Source of the DNA: JAAYXU01 sp050942555
Lineage (GTDB): Bacteria; Bacillota; Clostridia; Christensenellales; UMGS416
Assembly: GCA_050942555.1 (NCBI GenBank)
Contig: JBMNNN010000054.1
Location: 1 to 10,909 of the forward strand
DNA length: 10,909 nucleotides
Direction of reading: 5' to 3'
A program made the translations under genes and the position numbers. Shown piece by piece: positions 1 to 6,913 of the stretch. The notes beneath the pieces are model-generated. The model saw nothing but the letters and a program-made list of their open reading frames with translations, was not told the DNA's origin and searched no databases. Each line of letters opens with the position of its first letter. The first letter of the stretch is position 1.

Positions 1-783
1 TCGCAGGCCATCCGCACACTGAAGGCCGATATACTTGCCGGGCGCTTCGGGCGGCCGCGCAGGCTGCGCACGCTGGTGCTGTGGCCCCGGGATCTTTCGT
101 ATTACCGGCGTCGGTGGGCGGGCAGGCAGTATGTGGACGGACGGGCGGTATACGACAGCGTTGCCAATAACGCTGCGGCACACTATCTGCACAACATGCT
201 GTTCATACTGGGCGGCCGTCCCGACGAGAGCGACGAGCCCTTGACCGTGACCGCCGAGCTCTACCGGGCCAACGCGATCGAGAACTACGATACGGCGGCG
301 ATACGCATAACGACCGTCTCGGGGGCGGAGATCCTTTTCATCGCGGCCCATCCTGTGGAGCGGGTGCACAACCCCGTGTTTCATTTTGCGTTTGAGAAAG
401 GCGACGCATACTGCGACGAGAACGCCGGGATCACCGCGGTCTTTCGAAACGGCGAGCGCCGGGAGTACGGCAATGCGAACGCCGATCCCGACAACAAGCT
501 CTGGGAAGCGATCGCGGCGGTCCGCAGCGGCGCGCCCCTTTCGTGCACGGCTCGGACGGCACTGCCCCATACGCTGTGCATCGAGGCGGCCCGGCTGTCG
601 ATCCCGGAGATACCGACGTTTCCCGGGGAGCTCATCCGCACCGACGAGGACAGACAGCTCGTCTATACCCGCGGCCTTTTTGACAGCCTGCTAACGTGCT
701 ACGACAACTGGCGGCTGCCCTCCGAGATGGGATTTGCATGGGCCAGACGGGGCCGGGAGGTCGACGCCCGGGCGCTGCTTTAG
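1..783 (+). CDS. Gfo/Idh/MocA-family oxidoreductase, 3' part (N-terminus outside window)
   Basis: The reading frame is open from base 1 to the TAG at 781-783, giving 260 residues. The gene starts upstream of the window, and internal GTG/ATG codons are not real starts. Early residues (KADILAGRFGRP, then LVLWPRD and WAGR) match the linker and start of the C-terminal alpha/beta domain of the Gfo/Idh/MocA family, whose members are NAD(P)-dependent dehydrogenases of sugars, inositols and related polyols. The NAD-binding Rossmann domain should lie before base 1. A segment at about residues 50-70 (DSVANNAAAHYLHNMLF) holds His61 and His64, in the region where this family places active-site residues; that assignment is inferred. 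Substrate cannot be told from the sequence. No strong terminator follows: 784-860 holds only weak GC-rich hairpins and an imperfect 11-bp direct repeat (797-807, 813-823). Confidence 0.8.
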   Translation, partial: SQAIRTLKADILAGRFGRPRRLRTLVLWPRDLSYYRRRWAGRQYVDGRAVYDSVANNAAAHYLHNMLFILGGRPDESDEPLTVTAELYRANAIENYDTAAIRITTVSGAEILFIAAHPVERVHNPVFHFAFEKGDAYCDENAGITAVFRNGERREYGNANADPDNKLWEAIAAVRSGAPLSCTARTALPHTLCIEAARLSIPEIPTFPGELIRTDEDRQLVYTRGLFDSLLTCYDNWRLPSEMGFAWARRGREVDARALL

Positions 784-840
784 GGTCTCCGGAACGCCCG
801 GTAACCGGCTGACCCGGTAGCCGCGTCCCGCGCGGATGTG

Positions 841-876
841 ATATTGAAAAGGCGCTATGCGCATATTGACAAAAGG
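841..876. repeat. Direct repeat and palindrome just upstream of and overlapping the hppA -35 box
   Basis: ATATTGAAAAGG at 841-852 recurs as ATATTGACAAAAGG at 863-876, offset by 22 bp or about two helical turns. The second copy contains the -35 hexamer. Between them is a perfect 10-bp palindrome, TATGCGCATA (856-865), ending one base before TTGACA. This could be a binding site for a regulator of hppA, but it may also be chance. Only the sequence symmetry is directly seen. Confidence 0.35.
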
Positions 877-894
877 AAAAGTTCGCGGTATTCT
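866..894 (+). promoter_or_regulatory. Sigma-A-type promoter of hppA
   Basis: A consensus -35 box TTGACA (866-871), a 17-base spacer and a -10 box TATTCT (889-894) predict transcription start near 901. This gives a leader of roughly 105 bases before the hppA ATG at 1007. The leader has only weak hairpins (for example CCGG arms around 970-984) and no riboswitch class that I recognise. The gene's ribosome site AAGGAG lies at 993-998, 8 bases before the ATG. Confidence 0.7.
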
Positions 895-1006
895 TTGAGT
901 CAGTGCGTGGATACCTTGTTTCACTGTCTACATGGGTGCTATCGATACATACAGTCTGTCCGTACGGAACCGGCGGCGGGCCGGAATATAATAAGGAGCC
1001 TGTCTT

Positions 1007-3094
1007 ATGAAGGATCGTTTTGACCTGTTCATTCTCATCGGTATCGGCGTATCCCTGCTGTCGTTTGTGTTCGCACTGTGGCTGTACCGCTGGGTCAAAT
1101 CCCGTCCCTCCTCGAACGAGCGCGTCGCACAGCTTGGCAAGCTCATCCGAAACGGCGCCAATACGTTCCTTAGAAAAGAATACATCGTACTGGCGCGCTT
1201 CGCCGGCATCGCCGCGCTGCTCATCCTTCTTTTCCTTCCCCAGCCGATATGGAAAGGCGACGTCCTGCGCAATATCACGATGGCCGTATCCTATATCTGC
1301 GGCACTGTATTTTCCGCCATCGCGGGCGTCATCGGCATGCGGGTCGCGACAATCGCCAACGTGAAGACCGCCGAAGCCGCGCAGACCGGGATCCGGCCCT
1401 CGTTCCTCACGGGCTTTAGGGGCGGCTCGGTCATGGGCATGGCGGTAGTAGGAAGCACGCTGCTGGGCGTATCGCTGGTCATGCTCATCACGAAGGACAC
1501 GACGGCGCTGCTGGGCTTTAGCTTCGGCGCCAGCTCGCTCGCCCTTTTCGCGAAGGCGGGAGGCGGCATATTCACAAAGACCGCCGATATCAGCGCGGAT
1601 CTTGTGGGCAAGGTTGAGCTGGGCATTCCCGAGGACGACCCGCGCAATCCGGCGGTTATCGCCGACAACGTGGGCGACAATGTCGGCGACGTGGCGGGGA
1701 TGGGCGCGGATCTCTTTGACTCGAACGTCGCGTCGATCACGGCGGCCCTCGTCATCGCAGCCGCGCTGGACAGCTCCGCCGGGGGCATGGCCAACGCGTC
1801 GATGGTGCTGTGCTATGCGGCCGCGGGGCTTCTGGCGTCCATTATAGGCGTCGCGCTGGCGCGCATGGGAAAGAGGAGCGGCCCGACCGGAGCGCTCAAC
1901 CAGAGCACATACATCACCACCGCGATATTCGGCGTGCTGACCGCCGCGGCGACCTGGGCGTTCGACTTCGAGTGGCGCATATGGGGCGCAAGCGCGGTGG
2001 GACTGCTGGTGGGCGTCGTGATCGGCCTTGCGACCGACTATTTCACCAACGACGAGAGAAAGCCCGTCCGGAATGTGGCGAACGCGTCGAGTTCGGGTCC
2101 GGCGTTTACGATTCTCACGGGCGTATCCTACGGATTTCTGAGCACGTTCCCCGCGATGGCGGGCATCGCGGTGTCCGCGCTGGCAGCCTTCAAGCTGTGC
2201 GCTCCTTTGGGCGACGGCTACGCGATGTTCGGCATATCGATGGCCGCCGTGGGTATGCTGTCCATCGTGGGCATGATCATATCCAACGACGCGTACGGTC
2301 CGATCGTCGACAACGCGCGCGGGCTCGTCGAAATGGGCGGCCTGGGCGAGGAGGCACTCGAAATATCCGACTCGCTGGACAGCGCGGGCAACACCGTAAA
2401 GGCCATCACGAAGGGATTCGCGATCGGCGCGGCGGGCCTGACCGTCATCGCACTGCTGGGCGCGTTTATCAGCGAGGTAAATACCCATGCCGACGCGCTG
2501 GGGATAGCGGGAATAACGGGATTCGACATCATGAACCCGGTCGTTTTCTTCGGAATGCTGGTGGGCGCGGCTGTTCCCGCGGTATTCTCCGCGCTGCTCA
2601 TACTGGGTGTTGACCGCAACGCGCAGCGGATGGTGGCTGAGATTCACCGCCAGTTTAAGGAAATCGTCGGGCTGCGGGAGGGCAAGGAGGGCGCTGTGCC
2701 CGAATACGACCGCTGCATCGAGATCGCCACGCACGGCGCGCTGCGCGAGCTCATTCCTGCCGGCCTTATGGCCATCGGCGCGACGCTGGCTGTCGGCTTT
2801 ATCGGCGGCGTACAGGCCATCGGCGGCTTCCTGTGCGGGAACATCGTCAGCGGCCTCCTGCTGGCCCTTTTCATGAGCAACGCGGGCGGGCTGTGGGACA
2901 ACGCGAAAAAGTACGTGGAAGCGGGCAACCTCGGAGGCAAGGGCTCCCAGGCGCACAAATCCGCGGTCGTCGGAGACACGGTGGGCGATCCGTTCAAGGA
3001 CACGGCCGGGCCCTCGATCAATACGCAGATCACCGTGGTTTCGCTGGTTTCGTCGCTGGCTGCGGCGCTCTTCATCGCGTATTCGTTGTTCTAA
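1007..3094 (+). CDS. hppA: Membrane-bound proton-translocating pyrophosphatase, K+-independent type
   Basis: A 695-residue multi-spanning membrane protein, normal length for the family. It couples PPi hydrolysis to ion pumping across the cytoplasmic membrane. The PPi/Mg site is complete by comparison with the mung bean enzyme: K191, D194, D198, K202 and E209 in the GGGIFTKTAD..DLVGKVE..PEDDP stretch; D220, D224 and D228 in DNVGDNVGD; D235; D428 in DAYGPIVDNA; N462 and K469; D631 and K634 in DNAKKY; D661, K664, D665 and N672 near the C-terminus. K465 and T468 (GNTVKAITKG, 461-470) are the residues that mark K+-independent H+-pumping enzymes, where K+-dependent ones have Ala and usually Gly/Ala. 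Three residues of the ion path differ from the plant enzyme: R242 is K183, E301 is A242 (with D238 one helical turn earlier) and K742 is T676. It may therefore belong to a divergent H+-PPase branch. The start is supported by AAGGAG 8 bases upstream. Confidence 0.95.
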   Translation: MKDRFDLFILIGIGVSLLSFVFALWLYRWVKSRPSSNERVAQLGKLIRNGANTFLRKEYIVLARFAGIAALLILLFLPQPIWKGDVLRNITMAVSYICGTVFSAIAGVIGMRVATIANVKTAEAAQTGIRPSFLTGFRGGSVMGMAVVGSTLLGVSLVMLITKDTTALLGFSFGASSLALFAKAGGGIFTKTADISADLVGKVELGIPEDDPRNPAVIADNVGDNVGDVAGMGADLFDSNVASITAALVIAAALDSSAGGMANASMVLCYAAAGLLASIIGVALARMGKRSGPTGALNQSTYITTAIFGVLTAAATWAFDFEWRIWGASAVGLLVGVVIGLATDYFTNDERKPVRNVANASSSGPAFTILTGVSYGFLSTFPAMAGIAVSALAAFKLCAPLGDGYAMFGISMAAVGMLSIVGMIISNDAYGPIVDNARGLVEMGGLGEEALEISDSLDSAGNTVKAITKGFAIGAAGLTVIALLGAFISEVNTHADALGIAGITGFDIMNPVVFFGMLVGAAVPAVFSALLILGVDRNAQRMVAEIHRQFKEIVGLREGKEGAVPEYDRCIEIATHGALRELIPAGLMAIGATLAVGFIGGVQAIGGFLCGNIVSGLLLALFMSNAGGLWDNAKKYVEAGNLGGKGSQAHKSAVVGDTVGDPFKDTAGPSINTQITVVSLVSSLAAALFIAYSLF

Positions 3095-3102
3095 GGGCTT
3101 AT

Positions 3103-3134
3103 AAAAGGGGCGTCTGAGCGACGCCCCTTTTTTT
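3103..3134. terminator. Bidirectional intrinsic terminator between hppA and the DUF4097 gene
   Basis: A perfect 12-bp stem (3103-3114 with 3120-3131) encloses a 5-base loop (TGAGC). The stem ends in AAAA on the left and TTTT on the right, and the plus-strand U tract runs to seven T. It starts 8 bases past the hppA stop and lies 7 bases beyond the stop of the converging gene. It can act on both strands, more strongly for hppA. Confidence 0.9.
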
Positions 3135-3141
3135 GATGGAT

Positions 3142-4092
3142 TCATGACCGCCTGCGTATATCCGCGCTGCCCGAAACGGTCTCGATGCGGATGCGCGTTC
3201 CGCCGCCCGCCACCTCTCCCGCGATGTCGCCCCGCGAACTGCCCCCCGACGTGATCACGATCGGAAAGTCGTTGCCGAGCCTGCCCGATACCGTGTGGAA
3301 ATCCAGCGAGAAGGCGGCATCCGAAGGCAGGTGCAGCGTGACATGGCCCGACGTGCTCTCGCAGTTAATTTCGTCGAGGCGATCGACGGTCAGCGTCACG
3401 CTCCCCGATACGGTCTCGGCCTCGATCGGTCCGGCGACCCGGTCGGCGCGGATGCTTCCCGAGATCGTATTGGCTTCAAGCCTGCCGGTTATCGCGCCGG
3501 TAAACTCCAGCCCGCCCGATACGCTGTCGAAGTCGACGCTTCCCGCCCCGACATGCGGGAAGTGGCAGCCTCCGGATACTGTTTGGATCTGCACAGCGTC
3601 CAGCGTGCCGCGAAGCTCCGCCGCGTCGATTTCGCCCGATACGTTTTGTATTTCCAGTGCGCCTGCAAAGCTTTCAGGAAGCGTAATCGTCAGCGAGCAG
3701 TCGTTCCGACGCAGTCCGGTATCGGGGTATTTCACGTCGAAAGTCAGCGTGCCGCGCTGCGTACTCATTTCCAGCGTAAGCGGATCGCCCGAGGCGGCGC
3801 AGTCTCCCGCAAGCCGCGCCGTGATCCTGTCGCCGCCCGACACGAGCGCTATCGGACAGGATAAGTCAGAGATGACCACCCGGGTAATGCCCTCGGGCAA
3901 GGCTTCCCGCGTCTCGTCGACGGTATACTCGGTCACAGGCCCCAGGCCCCATCCGCTGAAGTTCCCGAACGAGAATCCGAGGTGGCGGCCATGTGTGTCA
4001 TAGAGAATCCACACGCCCAGACCTAGCAGGGCGAACACCACGAATACACCGGCGCATATCAGCGCCGCCAGCGCGGCAGGTTTCATTTTCAT
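3142..4092 (-). CDS. DUF4097-family membrane-anchored beta-repeat protein
   Basis: A 316-residue protein. Residues 5-31 form a hydrophobic N-terminal segment (signal anchor), followed by a short Gly/aromatic stretch and an outward-facing domain. From about residue 150 to the end it carries eight xxSG turns: NVSG 150, TVSG 171, SVSG 190, TISG 209, TVSG 227, STSG 246, TVSG 267 and TVSG 305. Most are about 18-20 residues apart, as expected for a stacked right-handed beta-helix of the DUF4097 (putative adhesin) family. The family's function is not established; genes of this kind often accompany PadR regulators and DUF1700 proteins in Firmicutes. The ATG at 4092-4090 overlaps the upstream gene's TGA as ATGA, and AAAGGAGG lies about 9 bases before it, so it can be initiated independently of the broken gene upstream. 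Confidence 0.88.
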   Translation of the reverse strand: MKMKPAALAALICAGVFVVFALLGLGVWILYDTHGRHLGFSFGNFSGWGLGPVTEYTVDETREALPEGITRVVISDLSCPIALVSGGDRITARLAGDCAASGDPLTLEMSTQRGTLTFDVKYPDTGLRRNDCSLTITLPESFAGALEIQNVSGEIDAAELRGTLDAVQIQTVSGGCHFPHVGAGSVDFDSVSGGLEFTGAITGRLEANTISGSIRADRVAGPIEAETVSGSVTLTVDRLDEINCESTSGHVTLHLPSDAAFSLDFHTVSGRLGNDFPIVITSGGSSRGDIAGEVAGGGTRIRIETVSGSADIRRRS

Positions 4093-4641
4093 GAGAAGCG
4101 ACCTCCTTTAATAATGCTTATATGGGATCGAATATATGCGGCGGTACCCCGGAAAAGGCCTTTCGACATAAAATACATGCCCAGCGTCAGAAGGCCCGCG
4201 AGCCCCAGCAGCGAAAGCCCGAACAGCATCGCGCCGCGCCCCAGGGGACCGGGCGGTACCACAGGAGCGCGAGTGGCGACAGCAGCAGCCCCAGACCGGC
4301 GGCGAAAAGGGATAATACGACAGCCCACAAACGGAATAGATCGTGGCAAATATCGGCAGTCCCAGTATGAGATCGAAAAGCAGCAGTCCCATACCGGCCA
4401 GCAGCCCCCGGCCTACCCGCGTCCCCACCGGCTCCTCTTCGGGAGGCGGCGCTTCAGGCGTATACTACGCCGCGATCTCGGCGGGATCGCCCAGGTCCCG
4501 CGTGATTTCCTCCTCGGGCTTTCCGCCCGAAAGAGCCGTCGCGAAGTGCTCCTCGAAATCCGCCAGTATGTCGTCTCGCTCCCGGCGGGGCAGCGTACCC
4601 AGAGCGGCCGAAAGGCGGCTCATGAACTCATTTTTTGTCAT
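4089..4641 (-). pseudogene. DUF1700-like membrane protein gene, broken by one stop and two frame changes
   Basis: The ATG at 4641-4639 opens a typical DUF1700 N-terminus (MTKNEFMSRLSAALG, then an acidic helix ending GDPAEIAA) that stops at TAG (4467-4465) after 58 codons. The same frame continues with YTPEAPPPEEEP and a membrane segment (GLLAGMGLLLFDLILGLPIF). Near 4329-4331 the sensible protein moves frame to LSLFAAGLGLLLSPLALLWY. Near 4230-4240 it moves again to MLFGLSLLGLAGLLTLGMYF and ends at the TGA 4091-4089. Each frame change equals one missing base, at a T run and a GC run. The rebuilt protein is about 184 residues, the usual size. Its start overlaps padR by 14 bases and its end overlaps the DUF4097 start as ATGA, so the outer boundaries are those of an intact operon gene. 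Sequencing or assembly error is the main alternative. Confidence 0.78.
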
Positions 4642-4963
4642 CGCTCTTTCCTCCTGCCTCGATGATGATGCGGTTTACGCCGCTCACGAACTTGTACCAT
4701 TCAGCATGAAGCTCTCTGCGGAATCTGTCTCCGGCCGGTGTGAGCCGGTAGTATTTCCGGGGCGGGCCTTCCGACGATTCCTTCAGATAGGCGCTGACGC
4801 AGCCGTCGGACTTCAGGCGGCGGAGCACCGGGTAGATCGTGCCATCAGCAATCTCGATGGTCCGCGCCAGGTCGCTGGCCAAATCGTAACCATACCGGTC
4901 GCCCTTAACCAGCTGCGAGAGTACGCACAGCTCAAGTACGCCCTTTTTGAACTGGATATTCAT
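4628..4963 (-). CDS. PadR-family transcriptional regulator
   Basis: 111 residues, the length of a minimal PadR protein. Residues 1-75 form the winged helix: MNIQFKKGVLELCVLSQL, then RYGYDLASDL, then the recognition region IADGTIYPVLRRLKSDG (38-54) and the wing ending PRKYYRLTPAG (68-78). A C-terminal helix (79-103) should dimerise. Start choice: ATG at 4963 has GGAGG 5 bases upstream; a TTG 12 bases earlier lies on that ribosome site and is unlikely. PadR proteins usually repress their own operon and respond to small molecules or membrane stress. Here it is the first gene of the operon with the DUF1700 and DUF4097 genes. A near-perfect palindrome sits at its own transcription start (4998-5022). 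The inducer is unknown. Confidence 0.93.
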   Translation of the reverse strand: MNIQFKKGVLELCVLSQLVKGDRYGYDLASDLARTIEIADGTIYPVLRRLKSDGCVSAYLKESSEGPPRKYYRLTPAGDRFRRELHAEWYKFVSGVNRIIIEAGGKSDDKK

Positions 4964-4997
4964 CTGTACCTCCAATCCAGAGCGATCGGTCTGTGAG

Positions 4998-5022
4998 CAG
5001 TACTAATCAATGATCAGTACTG
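4998..5022. promoter_or_regulatory. 25-bp near-perfect palindrome, probable PadR operator
   Basis: Outer arms CAGTACT and AGTACTG and inner arms ATCA and TGAT match exactly around base 5010; only one base pair in each half and the centre break symmetry. It lies directly downstream of the padR -10 box and covers the predicted +1, a classic place for autorepression. That PadR itself binds here is inferred from position. Confidence 0.7.
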
Positions 5023-5027
5023 GACAT

Positions 5028-5055
5028 ATAATAAATGCTTGCGGGAGTTTGTCAA
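5028..5055 (-). promoter_or_regulatory. Promoter of the padR operon
   Basis: On the minus strand, -35 TTGACA (5055-5050), a 16-base spacer and -10 TATTAT (5033-5028) form a near-consensus sigma-A promoter. The predicted start near 5021 lies inside the palindrome. The leader to the padR ATG is about 58 bases. Confidence 0.8.
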
Positions 5056-5077
5056 TATATAATTACAAAAATTATAA
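5049..5077 (+). promoter_or_regulatory. Divergent promoter towards the LRR gene, -35 overlapping that of padR
   Basis: On the plus strand, TTGTCA (5049-5054), a 17-base spacer and TTATAA (5072-5077) predict a start near 5084. Its -35 box shares five bases with the padR -35 box on the opposite strand. The surrounding 5023-5080 is strikingly AT-rich for this genome. The leader to the preferred LRR start would be about 167 bases. Confidence 0.6.
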
Positions 5078-5231
5078 CTAAACCGAAATCCAGCCGGAGA
5101 AGCATGATGGGAGCCAGCCGGAACACGGTGCTTTCGCGCGGATCATCCAGACATTGCGAACATGAGGAGAACGGGCGCGCAGTAGGGATAATGTGCCGCC
5201 CTTTTTCAAAAGCTGTATACGGCAGGATCCC

Positions 5232-5243
5232 AAAGGAAAGGGG
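5232..5243 (+). promoter_or_regulatory. Ribosome binding site that decides the LRR gene start
   Basis: AAAGGAAAGGGG ends 7 bases before a TTG at 5251. This TTG begins a textbook signal peptide, whereas earlier in-frame ATG codons (5035, 5104, 5107, 5191) add tails unlike a secreted protein's N-terminus. ATG 5035 also lies upstream of the promoter. ATG 5104 has a GGAG 6 bases upstream and remains a possible alternative. Confidence 0.6.
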
Positions 5244-5250
5244 TGTTTTC

Positions 5251-6837
5251 TTGCATACCCCAAGATCGATCCGGGGCTTCGCAGAGCTGCTCCTCATCGC
5301 GCTCATGTTGACGCCGTTAGCGCCGGGAACCGCGCGGGCAGCCGTGGACGACGCGGTGGACATCCCCGACCCCGCGCTGCGCGCGGCGCTGGAGTCGGTG
5401 ACGCGAAAAAGCCCCGTCACGAAAAAGTCGCTCGCGGGTCTGACGGGCACGCTGGATCTTGCGTTCTCGGATATCCGCTCGCTTACGGGGCTCGAGCATG
5501 CGACCGGCGTGACGCAGCTGCTTTTAGCGGGCAATGCCATTACCGACATCACCCCGCTTATGGCGCTCCCGTCGCTCAAACGCCTGGATCTCGACTACAA
5601 CCCGATCGCAAGCCTGCCCGGAGATCTGTCGGGGCTTGCCGCGCTGACGGAGCTGCATCTGGGCCGCACCCGGCTTACCGCGATTCCCGAGGCCGCGATA
5701 AACAGCCTGCCGAGCCTTCGGCGGCTGTATCTCGAGGAGCTGATACTGTCAAACGCGCCCCGCGATCTGTCGGGGGCGGCCGACACGCTGAACCGGCTCT
5801 TTATCGGCGGGACCGTGCTGGCTGACACGTCGTTCCTGGCCCCGCTAGTGCGTCTGGAGCTCCTGGACATGCGGGAGTGCGGCCTTCGCGCGGTCCCGCC
5901 GGCCCTCCAGTCGCTCGAAGCGCTGCGCTATCTGTATATGCAGCATAATGAGATTGAGTCGCTGCCCGACTGGTTCGGCAGCCTTGGCCGCCTGGAGCGG
6001 CTGGATCTGACGGGAAACCGCCTGGGCGCGCTGCCCGCATCGATGGCCCGCCTGACAAAGCTCCGGCATATGGTATTGTCGGACAATGCGCTCTTCGCGC
6101 TGCCCGGCTGGATCACCGGTCTTACCGCGCTTGAAGTGCTGCTGGTGAGCGACAACTACCTGACGGCGGTCCCCGAAGGGTTTCATACGCTGCGCAATCT
6201 GTACCGCTTCTCGTTCCAGAATAACAGCCTGCGCTCGATCGCGGCGGTCGGGCGCATACCGGTGGGATATCCCTATCAGGTCAGCTTCAAATATAACCTG
6301 CTCAATCTCAAGGACGACGCGACGAACGGCCTGCTGCGCTACTATGGTAAGGGCGGCACCGAGCAAAAGACGCCGATCACCGCGCGGATCGTATCGGCCA
6401 ACACCGACGGCGTGCACATCGAGTCGTACTTCGATATGGATCGCCACGACCCGTTCCTTGAGGGCTGTACCGTCGGCCCGCCCCTGCTCTACCGGATGGG
6501 CGACGACGGCGTATACCGGCTGGCGGCTACCGGCGAGTACAGCAGGGAGCGGCGCGCCGCGCTCGTCAAAGACAGCGAGAGCCTTGCCGAGGGCATGCGC
6601 CTTACATACTGGCTCGTGATACCGGTGACGCTCTCCGACGGCACGCGCGTATCCTACCAGGCGTCCGCGAAGGTGGAAACGCTGGCGGCCGCGCCCACCC
6701 CCACGCCCGGCCCGTCCCCTGCGCCCGGCAGCGGCGTGCGCCGGGCGCTCCCGGTCGCGCTGGCCGCGGCGATCGCGCTCGCGGCGAGCGGGGCGCTCTT
6801 CGTTCTCACGCGCCGCATCCGGCGCGGGCCCCGATAG
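5251..6837 (+). CDS. Secreted, membrane-anchored leucine-rich-repeat protein
   Basis: 528 residues from the TTG start. Residues 1-30 are a signal peptide (basic RSIRGF, hydrophobic core to 22, cleavage expected after TARA at 30). Residues 38-82 resemble the cap before bacterial LRRs (IPDPALRAAL, then IRSLTGLEHATGV). About ten to eleven LRRs of roughly 23 residues follow from 85 to 330, with LxxLxLxxNxLxxLP-type consensus (for example LERLDLTGNRLGALP). A non-LRR domain at 335-480 looks beta-rich and is not recognised. A Pro/Thr linker (482-494), a membrane helix (about 500-519) and a basic tail RRIRRGPR end the protein. There is no LPXTG motif, so it should be held by the helix, not by sortase. 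LRR proteins bind other proteins or surface polymers; the ligand is unknown. It is transcribed divergently from padR and may share its control. Confidence 0.87.
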   Translation: MHTPRSIRGFAELLLIALMLTPLAPGTARAAVDDAVDIPDPALRAALESVTRKSPVTKKSLAGLTGTLDLAFSDIRSLTGLEHATGVTQLLLAGNAITDITPLMALPSLKRLDLDYNPIASLPGDLSGLAALTELHLGRTRLTAIPEAAINSLPSLRRLYLEELILSNAPRDLSGAADTLNRLFIGGTVLADTSFLAPLVRLELLDMRECGLRAVPPALQSLEALRYLYMQHNEIESLPDWFGSLGRLERLDLTGNRLGALPASMARLTKLRHMVLSDNALFALPGWITGLTALEVLLVSDNYLTAVPEGFHTLRNLYRFSFQNNSLRSIAAVGRIPVGYPYQVSFKYNLLNLKDDATNGLLRYYGKGGTEQKTPITARIVSANTDGVHIESYFDMDRHDPFLEGCTVGPPLLYRMGDDGVYRLAATGEYSRERRAALVKDSESLAEGMRLTYWLVIPVTLSDGTRVSYQASAKVETLAAAPTPTPGPSPAPGSGVRRALPVALAAAIALAASGALFVLTRRIRRGPR

Positions 6838-6856
6838 GCAGGCGCGGCGCCGCTGT

Positions 6857-6884
6857 GCCCCCGGCAATTTTTCAGCCCGGGGGC
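6857..6884 (+). terminator. GC-rich hairpin after the LRR gene, possible weak terminator
   Basis: GCCCCCGG (6857-6864) pairs with CCGGGGGC (6877-6884) around a 12-base loop. Only a short, mixed T stretch (TTGTCA) follows, and that is the -35 box of the next promoter, so termination may be inefficient. Confidence 0.45.
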
Positions 6885-6913
6885 TTGTCATGGAGCGCCG
6901 GTATGTGTAAAAT
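6885..6913 (+). promoter_or_regulatory. Promoter of eno
   Basis: -35 TTGTCA (6885-6890), 17-base spacer and -10 TAAAAT (6908-6913), with start near 6920 and a leader of about 96 bases. It begins immediately after the preceding hairpin. Confidence 0.65.

Noticed and set aside
797..823. Terminator after the oxidoreductase gene
   Set aside because: Only weak GC-rich hairpins and an 11-bp imperfect direct repeat, with no T tract.
901..1006. Riboswitch in the hppA leader
   Set aside because: About 105 bases with weak pairing and no conserved core of a class that I can recognise.
632..3145. 837-codon open frame on the minus strand, opposite hppA
   Set aside because: It is antisense to a certain gene in GC-rich DNA, has an Arg/His/Gln/Ala-rich composition with no recognisable domain, and overlaps the terminator and promoter. 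It is a codon-usage shadow.
3185..4003. 272-codon plus-strand frame opposite the DUF4097 gene, rich in SPDT repeats
   Set aside because: The repeats are the reverse reading of the TVSG-coding triplets; the minus-strand protein has a signal anchor, ribosome site and family match.
4089..4428. Two separate small genes (106 and 86 codons) instead of one broken gene
   Set aside because: Neither has a ribosome site at its apparent start, and the sensible membrane segments join only when frames are stitched into one protein with a DUF1700 N-terminus.
4114..4665. Plus-strand open frames opposite the broken DUF1700 gene
   Set aside because: No domain, basic composition; the minus strand explains this region once the frame changes are taken into account.
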